Part shown: positions 1 to 7,704 of the stretch, in pieces
How the letters are laid out: each line of letters starts with the position of its first letter
How positions within the stretch are numbered: the stretch's first letter is position 1
Origin: Alienimonas californiensis
GTDB taxonomy: Bacteria > Planctomycetota > Planctomycetia > Planctomycetales > Planctomycetaceae
Direction of reading: 5' to 3'
Assembly (NCBI RefSeq): GCF_007743815.1
Contig: NZ_CP036265.1
Location: 3,862,823-3,926,822, forward strand
DNA: 64,000 nt
The notes under the pieces: generated by a model
What the model was told of the DNA's origin: nothing
What the model saw: the letters and a program-made list of their open reading frames with translations, nothing else
Database searches by the model: none
Program-made: the position numbers and the translations under genes

Positions 1-891
1 TTCACGATCAACTCCTCCCCGCTCGCCGGGCAGGACGGCAAGTACGTGACCAGCCGCAACCTGCGGGACCGCCTCCAGCGGGAACTGCAGTCCAACGTCG
101 CCCTGCGGGTCGAGGAAACCGGCGACAAGGACAGCTTCAGCGTCGCCGGCCGCGGCGTGCTGCACCTCGCCATCCTCATCGAAACGATGCGGCGGGAGGG
201 TTACGAACTCTCCGTCGGCGCCCCGCGGGTCATCGACAAGGAAGTCGACGGCAAGCGGCACGAACCCTACGAGCACCTCGTCATCGACGTCCCCGCCGAG
301 GGCGTCGGCGGGGTGATGACGCTGGTCGGCGACAAGCGCGGCCAGCTCTCGGAGATGTCCGCCGGCGCCGGCGGGCTGACCCACCTGGAGTTCCACATCC
401 CCGCCCGCGGCCTGATCGGCCTGCGGACGCGGCTGCTCAACGCCACCCGCGGCGAGGCCGTCATCCACCACCGCTTCGACGGCTACCGCCGCGCCGACGC
501 CGAGGTCCCCGGCCGCAAGAACGGGGTGCTGGTCAGCCAGATCGCCGGCAAGGCGGTCGGCTACGCCCTGTTCAAACTGCAGGAGCGGGCCGAGATGTTC
601 GTCTCCCCCGGCGAGCCCGTTTACGAGGGGATGATCATCGGGGAGAACAGCCGGGACAACGACCTGGTTGTGAACCCCATTAAGGAAAAGAAGTTGACGA
701 ACGTCCGCTCCAGCGGCACGGACGACGCGATTCTGCTCAAGCCGCCGCGTCAGATGACGCTCGAATCGGCGCTGGAGTACATCGCCCAGGACGAGCTGGT
801 CGAGGTGACCCCCAAGGCGATCCGCCTGCGGAAAAAGCACCTGACCGAGAACGCTCGCAAACGCGACAAGAGCCGCGCCGCCGGCGGGTGA
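1..891 (+). CDS. typA: GTP-binding protein TypA/BipA, C-terminal part (5' truncated by window edge)
   Basis: The frame is open from the first base; the GTPase domain lies outside the window. The visible 296 residues hold the EF-G-like domains III and V and the BipA-specific C-terminal domain. Recognisable family signatures are [16 protein letters not shown] at the start, [17 protein letters not shown], the segment [20 protein letters not shown] and, near the end, [20 protein letters not shown] followed by [20 protein letters not shown]. TypA is a ribosome-associated translational GTPase in the cytoplasm, linked to ribosome assembly and stress growth. A REP-like inverted repeat pair follows the stop codon, and the next gene (eboB) is convergent. 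No frameshift is seen. Confidence 0.96.
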   Translation, partial: FTINSSPLAGQDGKYVTSRNLRDRLQRELQSNVALRVEETGDKDSFSVAGRGVLHLAILIETMRREGYELSVGAPRVIDKEVDGKRHEPYEHLVIDVPAEGVGGVMTLVGDKRGQLSEMSAGAGGLTHLEFHIPARGLIGLRTRLLNATRGEAVIHHRFDGYRRADAEVPGRKNGVLVSQIAGKAVGYALFKLQERAEMFVSPGEPVYEGMIIGENSRDNDLVVNPIKEKKLTNVRSSGTDDAILLKPPRQMTLESALEYIAQDELVEVTPKAIRLRKKHLTENARKRDKSRAAGG

Positions 892-907
892 GGCGGCGTT
901 CAAGTCC

Positions 908-935
908 CCCCTCTCCCCCTTTTGGGGGAGAGGGG
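908..935. repeat. C/G-rich hairpin, left half of an inverted intergenic repeat pair
   Basis: Two 12-base arms (CCCCTCTCCCCC and its complement) around a TTTT loop, followed by a GGGGGTGAGGGGG tract at 938-950. The hairpin lies 17 bases after the typA stop. A second copy in inverted orientation sits at 1014-1060. It resembles the CTCTCCC..GGGAGAGG..GTGAGGG intergenic repeats known in many bacteria and may end typA transcription. Confidence 0.7.
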
Positions 936-1013
936 CCGGGGGTGAGGGGGCAGCGACGCCCGATGACTCAAAACCTGCCGCCGCTCACCCGGCCGTCGGA
1001 TGCGGGTAAGGGT

Positions 1014-1060
1014 GCCTCACCCTCACCCCCCAACTCCTCTCCCTCAAGGGAGAGGGGAGT
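1014..1060. repeat. Inverted partner of the 908-950 repeat, next to the eboB stop
   Basis: Contains CCTCACCCTCACCCCC and then an imperfect hairpin (ACTCCTCTCCCT against AGGGAGAGGGGAGT, two unpaired bases). It is the reverse complement of the element at 908-950, so the convergent typA and eboB genes each end in one copy. Confidence 0.65.
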
Positions 1061-1069
1061 ACGACGAGC

Positions 1070-1978
1070 TCACTCCACCACGTCCGGTTTCGTGATCTTC
1101 TCGATCCGCGGTTCCTGGCCGCCGCGGAGGACGCTGTTGCCCTCGAACAGCGTGCGCTGGTCGATCGGCAGCGGGTTGAGCCAGTCGTCGGCGCTCATCT
1201 GGCCGCTCTGGCCATAGGCGGCGAGGGCGTTTTCGTAGGTCGTCGCCGTGATGGCCGCGTCACTGATGCCGCGTTCCTTCATTAGCCGGGCCGTCTTCGG
1301 CACGGCCAGCGGGTCGCTGACGCCCCAGTCGGCGGCGCTGTCGATGATGATCCGCTCGCTGCCGTACTGCTCCACGACGGCGCACATGCGGGCGCTGCCC
1401 ATCTTGGTGTGCGGGTAGATCGTGAACGCCGCCCAGTAGCCGCGGTCCAGCACCTCGCGGACCGTCTCCTCGTTGTTGTGGTCGATGACCACCTTCTCCG
1501 GTGGGAAGCCGTGGTCTTCCAGCACGTCCATCGTGCGGGTCGTGCCCCGCTTTTTGTCGCGGTGGGGGGTGTGAATCATGATCGGCAGGTCGACCTCCTG
1601 CGCCATCTCGATCTGCTTGCGGAGGGCGTCCTCCTCCGCGGCGGACTGGTCGTCGAAGCCGATCTCGCCCACGGCGACCACGCCCTCTTTCGCCAGATAG
1701 AGCGGCATCAGGTCCAGCACCTCCTCGGCGAGTTCCGGCTTGTTGGCCTCCTTGCTGTTCAGACCGATGCAGCAGTAGTGCCGCACGCCGAACTGGGCCG
1801 CCCGGAACCGCTCGAAGCCCACGAGCATCGAGAAGTAATCCTTGAAGCTCCCGCTGTTCGTTCGCGGCTGGCCGAGCCAGAAGGCCGGCTCGATCACCGC
1901 CACCACCCCGGCGGCGGCGATCGCTTCGTAATCGTCCGTCGTGCGGGAGACGCAGTGGACGTGGGGGTCGATATACAT
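1070..1978 (-). CDS. eboB: TatD-family metal-dependent hydrolase, EboB-like
   Basis: 302 residues from the ATG at 1978. The frame is open further upstream, but that part overlaps eboA and looks like shadow sequence. The protein begins MYIDPHVHC with the HxH metal motif of the amidohydrolase/TatD superfamily. Further likely ligands are GEIGFD, IHTPH, the DHNNEETV segment and DSAADWG, in the order expected of a TIM-barrel hydrolase. It follows eboA by 50 bases in the same direction, which is the gene order of the ebo clusters, where a TatD-like enzyme accompanies EboA. Those clusters are linked to moving a cytoplasmic precursor to the periplasm. The real substrate is unknown. The remaining ebo genes (UbiA-like, dehydroquinate-synthase-like, EboE) are not adjacent. 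Confidence 0.8.
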   Translation of the reverse strand: MYIDPHVHCVSRTTDDYEAIAAAGVVAVIEPAFWLGQPRTNSGSFKDYFSMLVGFERFRAAQFGVRHYCCIGLNSKEANKPELAEEVLDLMPLYLAKEGVVAVGEIGFDDQSAAEEDALRKQIEMAQEVDLPIMIHTPHRDKKRGTTRTMDVLEDHGFPPEKVVIDHNNEETVREVLDRGYWAAFTIYPHTKMGSARMCAVVEQYGSERIIIDSAADWGVSDPLAVPKTARLMKERGISDAAITATTYENALAAYGQSGQMSADDWLNPLPIDQRTLFEGNSVLRGGQEPRIEKITKPDVVE

Positions 1979-2002
1979 GGGGTCGCCTCGGGTGCGCGTG
2001 GC

Positions 2003-2033
2003 GTTAGTCGCCCTCTTCAAGAGGGCGGCTAAC
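2003..2033. repeat. Hairpin overlapping the eboA stop codon
   Basis: Arms GTTAGTCGCCCTCTT and AAGAGGGCGGCTAAC, 15 bp with one mismatch (a G-U pair in RNA) and a one-base loop. It spans the eboA TAG stop (2029-2031) and lies before the eboB start. It could attenuate read-through from eboA to eboB or stabilise the eboA 3' end. Confidence 0.6.
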
Positions 2034-2649
2034 CGTTCAACAGGTCGATCAGGTCCGCCGGCACGTCCCGCCCCGCGGCCCGGCGTTCGTCGGCGTAGCC
2101 GTGCAGCATCACGGCGAGGTCCCGGTTCATCCGCTCCCGCAGGCCCACAATCGGCTGGACCGACGAGCCGATGAACAGCGCCTTGAGCACCATCTGGTTC
2201 CAGCGGGCGTCGTTGAAGTGATGCTGCGGGAAGGGGTTGTCGTGGGCGATCGCCTCGAACACGCCCTTCACGTTCGTCCGCAGCCCGTCCGCGGCCCGGT
2301 CGGCAAGTTCGTGCGGGAAGGGGAGCAGCGGCAGGGCCCGGTACAGTGCGATCTGTTCCCGCACCTCCGCGGCGTCGACCAGCTTGTCGTACGCCGTCAG
2401 CCAGCGATGTTCGTCCTCGGTCGGGAAGGCCTGCAACAGCACGATGCGGGCCGCCTGATCGACGGACCAGCCGGGGAAGCGGGCGTCGTTCAGCTCCGCC
2501 TTGCCCACCTTGCGGGGGGCGAGTCCGAAGCCGAGGAACAGCGCCCGCTCGTCGCCGGCGGCGACCTTTTCCTGTTGCGCATCCAGCCACGCCGCCGCAT
2601 CGGCGGACAGGTGCGGGGCGAGGGCGGCGGGGAGGTCGGGGACGGTCAC
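2029..2649 (-). CDS. eboA: EboA domain-containing protein
   Basis: 206 residues, predicted soluble and mostly helical with no signal peptide or membrane segment. The central segment (WSVDQAARIVLLQAFP, the EHRWLTAYDKLVDAAEV region, YRALPLLPFPHELADRAADG) and the later ADGLRTN, AHDNPFPQHHFNDARWNQMVLKA and FIGSSVQPI stretches match what I recall of the EboA family, first met in scytonemin and eustigmatophyte/bacterial ebo clusters. Biochemical role is unknown; the family goes with export of an isoprenoid- or sugar-phosphate-type metabolite. It starts 107 bases downstream of the thrS stop, past a long inverted repeat, and is followed by eboB. The assignment rests on recognised sequence plus the eboB neighbour. 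Confidence 0.8.
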   Translation of the reverse strand: MTVPDLPAALAPHLSADAAAWLDAQQEKVAAGDERALFLGFGLAPRKVGKAELNDARFPGWSVDQAARIVLLQAFPTEDEHRWLTAYDKLVDAAEVREQIALYRALPLLPFPHELADRAADGLRTNVKGVFEAIAHDNPFPQHHFNDARWNQMVLKALFIGSSVQPIVGLRERMNRDLAVMLHGYADERRAAGRDVPADLIDLLNG

Positions 2650-2670
2650 AACATCAGTTTAGACGGATGG

Positions 2671-2744
2671 AACCGCGACCGTCAGGGAGTCGGCTCTGGC
2701 GGGGTCCGGACGCGGAAAGAGCCGGCTTCCTGACGGTCGCGGTT
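2671..2744. repeat. Long inverted repeat between thrS and eboA
   Basis: Left arm 2671-2697 and right arm 2718-2744. The outer 16 bp (AACCGCGACCGTCAGG and complement) are perfect, and the inner part continues to 27 bp with two mismatches. The loop is 20 bases. No T-tract follows on either side, so it is either an unusual terminator for thrS or a dispersed repeat of the AACCGCGACCGTCAGG type that I recall from other planctomycete genomes. Confidence 0.75.
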
Positions 2745-2755
2745 CTCTCTGTGAG

Positions 2756-4954
2756 TCAATACGCCCCACCGACGTCGCTTTTCGCCTCGAAGCCTTCGAA
2801 GTCCGTCTTCTCCGCGACCTGGCGGATCGTGCGGGCGTCGGCTTCCTCCTTGAGCTTGGCGATCGCCTCCTCCAACGGCATCGCCCCGAGGTCGCCGTCG
2901 ATGCGGTCCCGCACGGCGACGGCCCCGGCCTCCGCCTCCTGCGGGCCGACGACGAACATGTACGGGATCAGATCGAGCTGCGCCTCGCGGATCTTCGCCT
3001 GCAACTTGGCGTCCTGCAGGTCGGTCGTCGCCCGGAAGCCGGCGGCCTTCAGTTTCTCCGTCACCTCGGCGGCGTAGTCGTTGCTCTTCTCCGACAGCGG
3101 CAGCACGCGGACCTGCTCCGGGGCGAGCCACAGCGGGAAGGCCCCGGCGAAGTGTTCGATCAGCACGCCGACGAACCGCTCCATCGAACCGAACGGCGCC
3201 CGGTGGATCATCACCGGGCGGTGAGGCTTGTTGTCGGAGCCGATATATTCGAGCTCGAACCGCTTCGGCAGGTTGTAGTCCAGTTGGACGGTGCCGAGCT
3301 GCCACTCGCGGCCGATCGCGTCCCGCACCTGGAAGTCCAGCTTGGGGCCGTAGAAGGCCGCTTCGCCGGGGCTTTCGACGTACTCCATGCCGGACTTCTG
3401 GAGCACCGACCGCAGCGTGGCCTCGGCGGCGTCCCAGTCTTCGTCGGAACCGATATATTTGTCGCTGCCGGGGTCGCGCAACGACAGTTCGACGCGGTAG
3501 TCGTTCAGGCCCACCGCTTCGAGGACTAATTTGACCAGGTCGACGGTCTCGGAGAACTCGTGCTCGACCTGCTCCGGCGTGCAGAAGATATGGGCGTCGT
3601 CCTGCGTGAGCCCGCGGACGCGGAGCAGGCCGTTCAATTCGCCGCTCTGCTCGTGCCGATAGACGGTGCCGAACTCGGCGAAGCGAATGGGCAGTTGTTT
3701 GTAGGACCGCGGCCGCGACTTATACATCATCGCGTGATGCGGGCAGTTCATCGGCTTGAGGAGGAAGCGATCGGTCTTCGCTTGCCACTCCTCCAGCATT
3801 TGCCGTTTATCGTTTGCCCCGGCTCCGATCTCATATTCCCCGTCGAAGCCGAGCTTCTGAGCCGCGTTTAGAAGTTCGTATTCCTGCATAAACGGGCCAT
3901 CTTCCGGCACGCCGGCCCTGAGTTGCTCAACCATCTTGTCGACGATCGGCCCCGCCGGATGCTCATAAAGCGGCGGGAACTGGCTCTCTCGATAGAACGG
4001 AAAGTGCCCGCTGGTCTCGTACAGCTTCACGCTGCCGATATGCGGGCTATACACCGGGTCGTAGCCGCGGCGGATCAGTTCGTCCCGGAGGAACGCTTCG
4101 AGCGTGTACCGCAGCGTGGCGCCCTTCGGCAGCCACATGACCAGGCCCTGGCCGACCTCGGGGCTGATGGTGAACAGGTCCATCCGCTTGCCGATGACGC
4201 GGTGGTCCCGCTTTTTCGCCTCCTCCACCTGCGACAGATAGGCCTTCAACGCCTTTTTATCGAAGAAGGCGGTGCCGTAGAGCCGTTGCAGCGGGCGGCC
4301 GGACTGGTCGCCCTTCCAGTGGGCGCCGGCGACGCTCATCAGCTTGAACGCCTTGAGCTTCCCGGTCGTCGGGATATGCGGACCGCGGCAGAGGTCCACG
4401 AACTCCCCCTGCCGATAAAAGCCCAGCGTGGGATGCTCGGCGAGGCCCGTGTTGATGTGCTCGACCTTCAACTCCTGATTCATCCCGCCGACCAGTTCGA
4501 CCGCTTCGTCGCGGGGCAGGTCGAAGCGTTCGAAGGCGAGTTTTTCGCCGGCGATCTTTTTCATCTCCGCCTCGATGGCGGGGAAGTCGGACTCGCTGAT
4601 CGGCTCCTTCAGGTCGAAGTCGTAATAGAACCCCGTCGCCGTGGTCGGGCCGAAGGCGAGGCCCACGCCGTCGTGCAGGCGCATCACCGCCTGGGCCATG
4701 ATGTGGGCGGCGCTGTGCCGGAGGACGGCGAGGCCCTCGGGGTCGCGGTCGGTGACCAGTCGCAGGTCGACGGGCTGGTCGCCGGTGGCGAAGTCGGCCA
4801 GCGGCCGGGCGGCGTCGACGAGGGCGCCGTTCACCTCCGCGACGACGACGGCCCGCATCAGGCCTTCGGAGATGCCGCCGGCGACGTCGAGGGCGGAGTC
4901 GGCGTCGCCGACGGAGAGGGTTTTGCCGTCGGGCAGGCGGACGGAGACGGTCAT
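2756..4954 (-). CDS. thrS: Threonine--tRNA ligase
   Basis: 732 residues; charges tRNA-Thr in the cytoplasm. In order: N-terminal TGS domain (about 1-60), editing domain with the [10 protein letters not shown] metal motif near residue 80, then the class II catalytic core with KPMNCPHH (zinc Cys), motif 2 ([15 protein letters not shown]), DDAHIF and motif 3 ([13 protein letters not shown]), and the anticodon-binding domain ([13 protein letters not shown]). The start at 4954 is chosen because AGGA lies 8 bases upstream; the in-frame ATG at 4963 has AGG immediately against it. Oddity: about 60 extra residues ([10 protein letters not shown] to EEWQA, roughly 3785-3980) separate catalytic motif 1 from the zinc Cys, where E. 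coli ThrRS has a short loop, so the protein is about 90 residues longer than usual. Confidence 0.97.
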   Translation of the reverse strand: MTVSVRLPDGKTLSVGDADSALDVAGGISEGLMRAVVVAEVNGALVDAARPLADFATGDQPVDLRLVTDRDPEGLAVLRHSAAHIMAQAVMRLHDGVGLAFGPTTATGFYYDFDLKEPISESDFPAIEAEMKKIAGEKLAFERFDLPRDEAVELVGGMNQELKVEHINTGLAEHPTLGFYRQGEFVDLCRGPHIPTTGKLKAFKLMSVAGAHWKGDQSGRPLQRLYGTAFFDKKALKAYLSQVEEAKKRDHRVIGKRMDLFTISPEVGQGLVMWLPKGATLRYTLEAFLRDELIRRGYDPVYSPHIGSVKLYETSGHFPFYRESQFPPLYEHPAGPIVDKMVEQLRAGVPEDGPFMQEYELLNAAQKLGFDGEYEIGAGANDKRQMLEEWQAKTDRFLLKPMNCPHHAMMYKSRPRSYKQLPIRFAEFGTVYRHEQSGELNGLLRVRGLTQDDAHIFCTPEQVEHEFSETVDLVKLVLEAVGLNDYRVELSLRDPGSDKYIGSDEDWDAAEATLRSVLQKSGMEYVESPGEAAFYGPKLDFQVRDAIGREWQLGTVQLDYNLPKRFELEYIGSDNKPHRPVMIHRAPFGSMERFVGVLIEHFAGAFPLWLAPEQVRVLPLSEKSNDYAAEVTEKLKAAGFRATTDLQDAKLQAKIREAQLDLIPYMFVVGPQEAEAGAVAVRDRIDGDLGAMPLEEAIAKLKEEADARTIRQVAEKTDFEGFEAKSDVGGAY

Positions 4955-5019
4955 CGGAAGCATCCTGTGGGAAAACGCTCGCCGAGACGGGGGGCGAGCC
5001 GCGGGAACGATACCCCTGC

Positions 5020-5083
5020 TTCGCCGTCGCCGGTAGGCGGGGCGGGCGCTCAGGGACGCGCGCCGCCGACCGGCGACGGCGAA
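5020..5083. repeat. Inverted repeat in the thrS-rpmB divergent region
   Basis: Perfect 15-bp arms TTCGCCGTCGCCGGT (5020-5034) and ACCGGCGACGGCGAA (5069-5083) with a 34-base loop. It lies between the divergent thrS and rpmB starts, upstream of the candidate rpmB promoter, so it could be a leader structure of thrS mRNA or an operator. No T-box features are visible. Confidence 0.5.
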
Positions 5084-5096
5084 CCTCTGCGGGGCT

Positions 5097-5124
5097 TTGC
5101 ACCGGGCGGGGGCGTCGCTACACT
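5097..5124 (+). promoter_or_regulatory. Candidate sigma70-type promoter of rpmB
   Basis: TTGCAC (5097-5102), a 16-base spacer, then TACACT (5119-5124). The predicted transcription start near 5131 leaves a leader of about 34 bases before the rpmB ATG at 5165. The match is moderate and position is the main support. Confidence 0.45.
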
Positions 5125-5164
5125 CCCCGACCCATTTTCCGCGATTCGGTTCTGCGCCCCGCCC

Positions 5165-5470
5165 ATGTCCACTTTGAAGAAAAACAAGCGGCTCAAGCGG
5201 GCCAAGCTCACGAAGCTGTACGGCGACCGGAAGCCCGGTCGCGGCAACTCGAAGGTCGAGTCCGGCAAGCCGAAGTACCTCGGCGGTAACGGCCGCAAGA
5301 CCCGCTCGATCACCCACCGCCTGTTCAAACAGAACCTGCAAACCGTGCGGGTGATGGAAGACGGCGCCGTCGTCAAGCGGAAGGTGCCCGTCGCCCTGAT
5401 CCGCAGCGGAGCGATCGAAAAGGCCGTCGTCCGCAAGGCCTTCTCCATCGACGAACACAACGTCGGCTGA
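5165..5470 (+). CDS. rpmB: Large-subunit ribosomal protein bL28
   Basis: 101 residues, strongly basic, as expected of an rRNA-binding protein. The core [30 protein letters not shown] and the C-terminal [13 protein letters not shown] fit the L28 fold. The N-terminal part has no Cys pair, so it is of the zinc-free type. The N-terminus [20 protein letters not shown] is longer and more basic than in E. coli L28. The frame extends far upstream, but that part is the shadow of thrS; the start at 5165 follows the candidate promoter at 5097. The gene stands alone, without rpmG beside it, and ends in a 38-bp perfect palindrome. Confidence 0.85.
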   Translation: MSTLKKNKRLKRAKLTKLYGDRKPGRGNSKVESGKPKYLGGNGRKTRSITHRLFKQNLQTVRVMEDGAVVKRKVPVALIRSGAIEKAVVRKAFSIDEHNVG

Positions 5471-5492
5471 CGTTCGCTCGTCCCGTTCAAGC

Positions 5493-5530
5493 GCGTAACG
5501 CCGAGGCCCCGCGGGGCCTCGGCGTTACGC
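5493..5530. repeat. 38-bp perfect palindrome after rpmB (palindrome family A, copy 1)
   Basis: Arms GCGTAACGCCGAGGCCCCG and its exact complement with no spacer. It starts 22 bases after the rpmB stop. The inner part recurs at 13838-13871 (perfect) and 37973-38000 (one mismatch). In RNA it would be a very stable hairpin without a U-tract; probable terminator of rpmB or REP-like element. Confidence 0.8.
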
Positions 5531-5551
5531 ATGCGCCGATCGCTCTGAGCA

Positions 5552-5582
5552 GCGTCCCGGACCCTCGGAGGGTCCGGGACGC
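5552..5582. repeat. Second palindrome in the rpmB / S10 peptidase convergent gap
   Basis: 15-bp perfect arms (GCGTCCCGGACCCTC and complement) around a single G. It lies 15 bases past the S10 peptidase stop on the minus strand, so each of the two convergent genes ends in its own palindrome. The sequence differs from family A. Confidence 0.75.
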
Positions 5583-5597
5583 TTCGCTGCGCTGCGG

Positions 5598-7208
5598 CTA
5601 CTTCTCCAAGGCGTTCGCGTAGAACGCGACCAGGTCCTTGCGGAGCTGGTCCAGGCTGGGTTCGTGGACGTACATCATGTGGCCGCCGGGGTAGAACTTC
5701 GCGGTGACGCGGTCCTCGACGTTCCCGGTGAGTGTCAGCCGGTTCAGCGTGTACTCCGCAGCGGCCGGCGGGGTGGCGAGGTCGTAGTGGCCCATCGCGA
5801 AGAACAGGTGCAGGGCCGGGTTCATGACCAGCGCCTCCGCGAGCGTGTCGTCGCTGCGGACGTAGGCGTTGGTGAAGTCCTCGTAGTCCCAGGGGTGCAC
5901 CTTGCCGGTGAGGATTTCGTAGGGGGTGCCGCGTTCGACCTTCAGGTTCTCCCGCAGATGGCGGTAGAGGGCGCTGGTGAAGGGGGCGAACAGGGCGGCG
6001 CCGCTGGCGTCGAAGTCCCCGCGATCGCCCGCCGCTTCGCGGGCCGGGGCGGTGTAGCGGCTGTCGAACCGACCCACGGTGCGGTTCTCGTCCCGGAGCA
6101 GTTCCTTGCCGAACCGCTGCATGCCGACGCGCAGGTTGCTGTCGACGACGAACTCCTCGCTCAGCCCAGTCAGTTCCGCGATCCGTTTCGCGATCGCCCG
6201 GCCCTCGGGCGACTCCGGCCTCACCCCCTTCAGCAGGGCGGTGGCGTACTCGCCCAGGGCAAACTGCTTAGCGGCGTCGTAGACGGCCTGCACGTTTTGG
6301 TTCTGCCATTCCTCGCTCAGTTCGCCGTGGTAGTGGGCGGTCGTGGCGAGGGTCGGCAGGAACAGGACGTAGGGCAGATCGTTGTTGCTGTCTTCCAGCA
6401 GCGTGGCGAAGTCCAGCACGCTGCTGACGAACACGATCCCGTTCAGGGCCATGTTGTAGCGGTCCATCAACTGACCGGCCAAACCGGCGGCCCGTAGGGT
6501 GCCGTAGCTTTCGCCCAGCAGGAACTTCGGCGAGCCCCAGCGACCGTTCTCGGTGACGTAGCGGTGGATGAACTCCCCGACGGAGTTCAGATCCTTCTCA
6601 TACCCGCTGAACTCCGACTGCCGGCTGGCCTTGTCGTCGTCCCGGGCCGCCCGGCTGTAGCCGGTGCCGACGGGGTCGATGAACACTAAATCGGTCTTGT
6701 CGAGCAGACTGTGGGCGTTGTCCTCCAGCCCGTAGGGCGGGGCGGGGAAGGAGGCGTCGTCCGGGATCGGGACGATCTTCGGCCCCAGCATGCCCATGTG
6801 CAGCCAGACGCTGGAACTGCCCGGCCCGCCGTTAAAACAGAACGTCAGCGGCCGAGTCTCGCCCTCCTTCGGCTTGACCGTGTAGGCGACGTAGAAGACC
6901 TGCGCGTCTGGATCCGGCTGTTCGTCCTCGCCCACCAGCGGCAGGGTGCCGGCGGTCGCGGTGTAGGCGACCTCGGCCCCGGCGATCGTGACGGTGTGCT
7001 CCGTCGTGACCGGGGCGATCGCCGTCGCTGGCGTCTTGTCGTCCTCCGTCTTCTTCGCCGCCGCCTCGTCCTGGCCAAACAGCAACGAGGCTGTCAGCGA
7101 GGAACCGCCCAGCGACGGGCCGAGCAGCAGGAGGGAACAGAGAAACGCGGGACTCAGGGACGCGGTCAATCGCACGGTGGGGCTCCGGGGGTCGGGGCAA
7201 AAGGACAC
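5598..7208 (-). CDS. Secreted serine carboxypeptidase, family S10
   Basis: 536 residues from the ATG at 7208; a GTG at 7175 would place the signal peptide (VRLTASLSPAFLCSLLLLG) right at the N-terminus and is an alternative start. The mature part carries the S10 oxyanion motif FCFNGGPGSSS, the nucleophile in GESYG (Ser234), an Asp in GHYDLATP (Asp476) and His in GGHMMYVHE (His510), a complete catalytic triad in the order expected for the alpha/beta-hydrolase fold. It should remove C-terminal residues from peptides in the periplasm or outside the cell. It lies 38 bases downstream of the PilZ gene and may be cotranscribed with it. Confidence 0.92.
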   Translation of the reverse strand: MSFCPDPRSPTVRLTASLSPAFLCSLLLLGPSLGGSSLTASLLFGQDEAAAKKTEDDKTPATAIAPVTTEHTVTIAGAEVAYTATAGTLPLVGEDEQPDPDAQVFYVAYTVKPKEGETRPLTFCFNGGPGSSSVWLHMGMLGPKIVPIPDDASFPAPPYGLEDNAHSLLDKTDLVFIDPVGTGYSRAARDDDKASRQSEFSGYEKDLNSVGEFIHRYVTENGRWGSPKFLLGESYGTLRAAGLAGQLMDRYNMALNGIVFVSSVLDFATLLEDSNNDLPYVLFLPTLATTAHYHGELSEEWQNQNVQAVYDAAKQFALGEYATALLKGVRPESPEGRAIAKRIAELTGLSEEFVVDSNLRVGMQRFGKELLRDENRTVGRFDSRYTAPAREAAGDRGDFDASGAALFAPFTSALYRHLRENLKVERGTPYEILTGKVHPWDYEDFTNAYVRSDDTLAEALVMNPALHLFFAMGHYDLATPPAAAEYTLNRLTLTGNVEDRVTAKFYPGGHMMYVHEPSLDQLRKDLVAFYANALEK

Positions 7209-7246
7209 CCCAGACTACCGAGGCCGCAGCGATCGGACAGGCCGCG

Positions 7247-7612
7247 CTACTCGGCGGCGCCGGGCAGCACGTCCGTGACGAACCGGCCGCCGGACAGCCA
7301 CAGGCCGCTCTCGGTGGGGCGGGTCCATTCGATCTCGACCCGGTAATCGAACTCCCGGGTCTCGCTGGACATCTTCACGCGGCAGTAGCCGACGTTCAGG
7401 GCGCCGCAGGTGAGCAACCCCAGCCCGCCGCGGCTGATCTCGCGGGTCATCGCGGGCACGGTGTTGCCCCGCATCGTCCGGACCTCCGCCGGCACGCACA
7501 GCTCCAGGCGGGGGACGGACCGCTGATCGGCGGCGGGCGGATCCTTCTCGATGCTCTCGAGCACCTCGTGCAGGTCAGAGAGCGTCGGGCGGCTCCAAAC
7601 GTCGGCGGGCAT
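7247..7612 (-). CDS. PilZ-like domain protein
   Basis: 121 residues, soluble. The stretch RSVPRLELCVPAEVRTMRG, then MTREISRGGLGLLT and VKMSSETREFDYRVEIEWTRP, has the spacing of a small PilZ barrel: an N-terminal Arg region followed by a [D/E]-x-S-x-GG turn and a strand with charged residues. PilZ domains bind cyclic di-GMP through an RxxxR plus (D/N)xSxxG pattern. Here the second motif is EISRGG and the arginine motif is incomplete, so c-di-GMP binding is uncertain. A GGDEF enzyme lies elsewhere in the window at 18085. It is 92 bases downstream of the transglutaminase gene. Confidence 0.7.
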   Translation of the reverse strand: MPADVWSRPTLSDLHEVLESIEKDPPAADQRSVPRLELCVPAEVRTMRGNTVPAMTREISRGGLGLLTCGALNVGYCRVKMSSETREFDYRVEIEWTRPTESGLWLSGGRFVTDVLPGAAE

Positions 7613-7704
7613 CTCGGCGGCTTCGCAGGACAGGGTCGGGAACCGAATCTTAGGTCACGAATCCCGGCCGCGCGGGGTCGCTTCGCCGGCGGGCGGGGGA
7701 GCCG

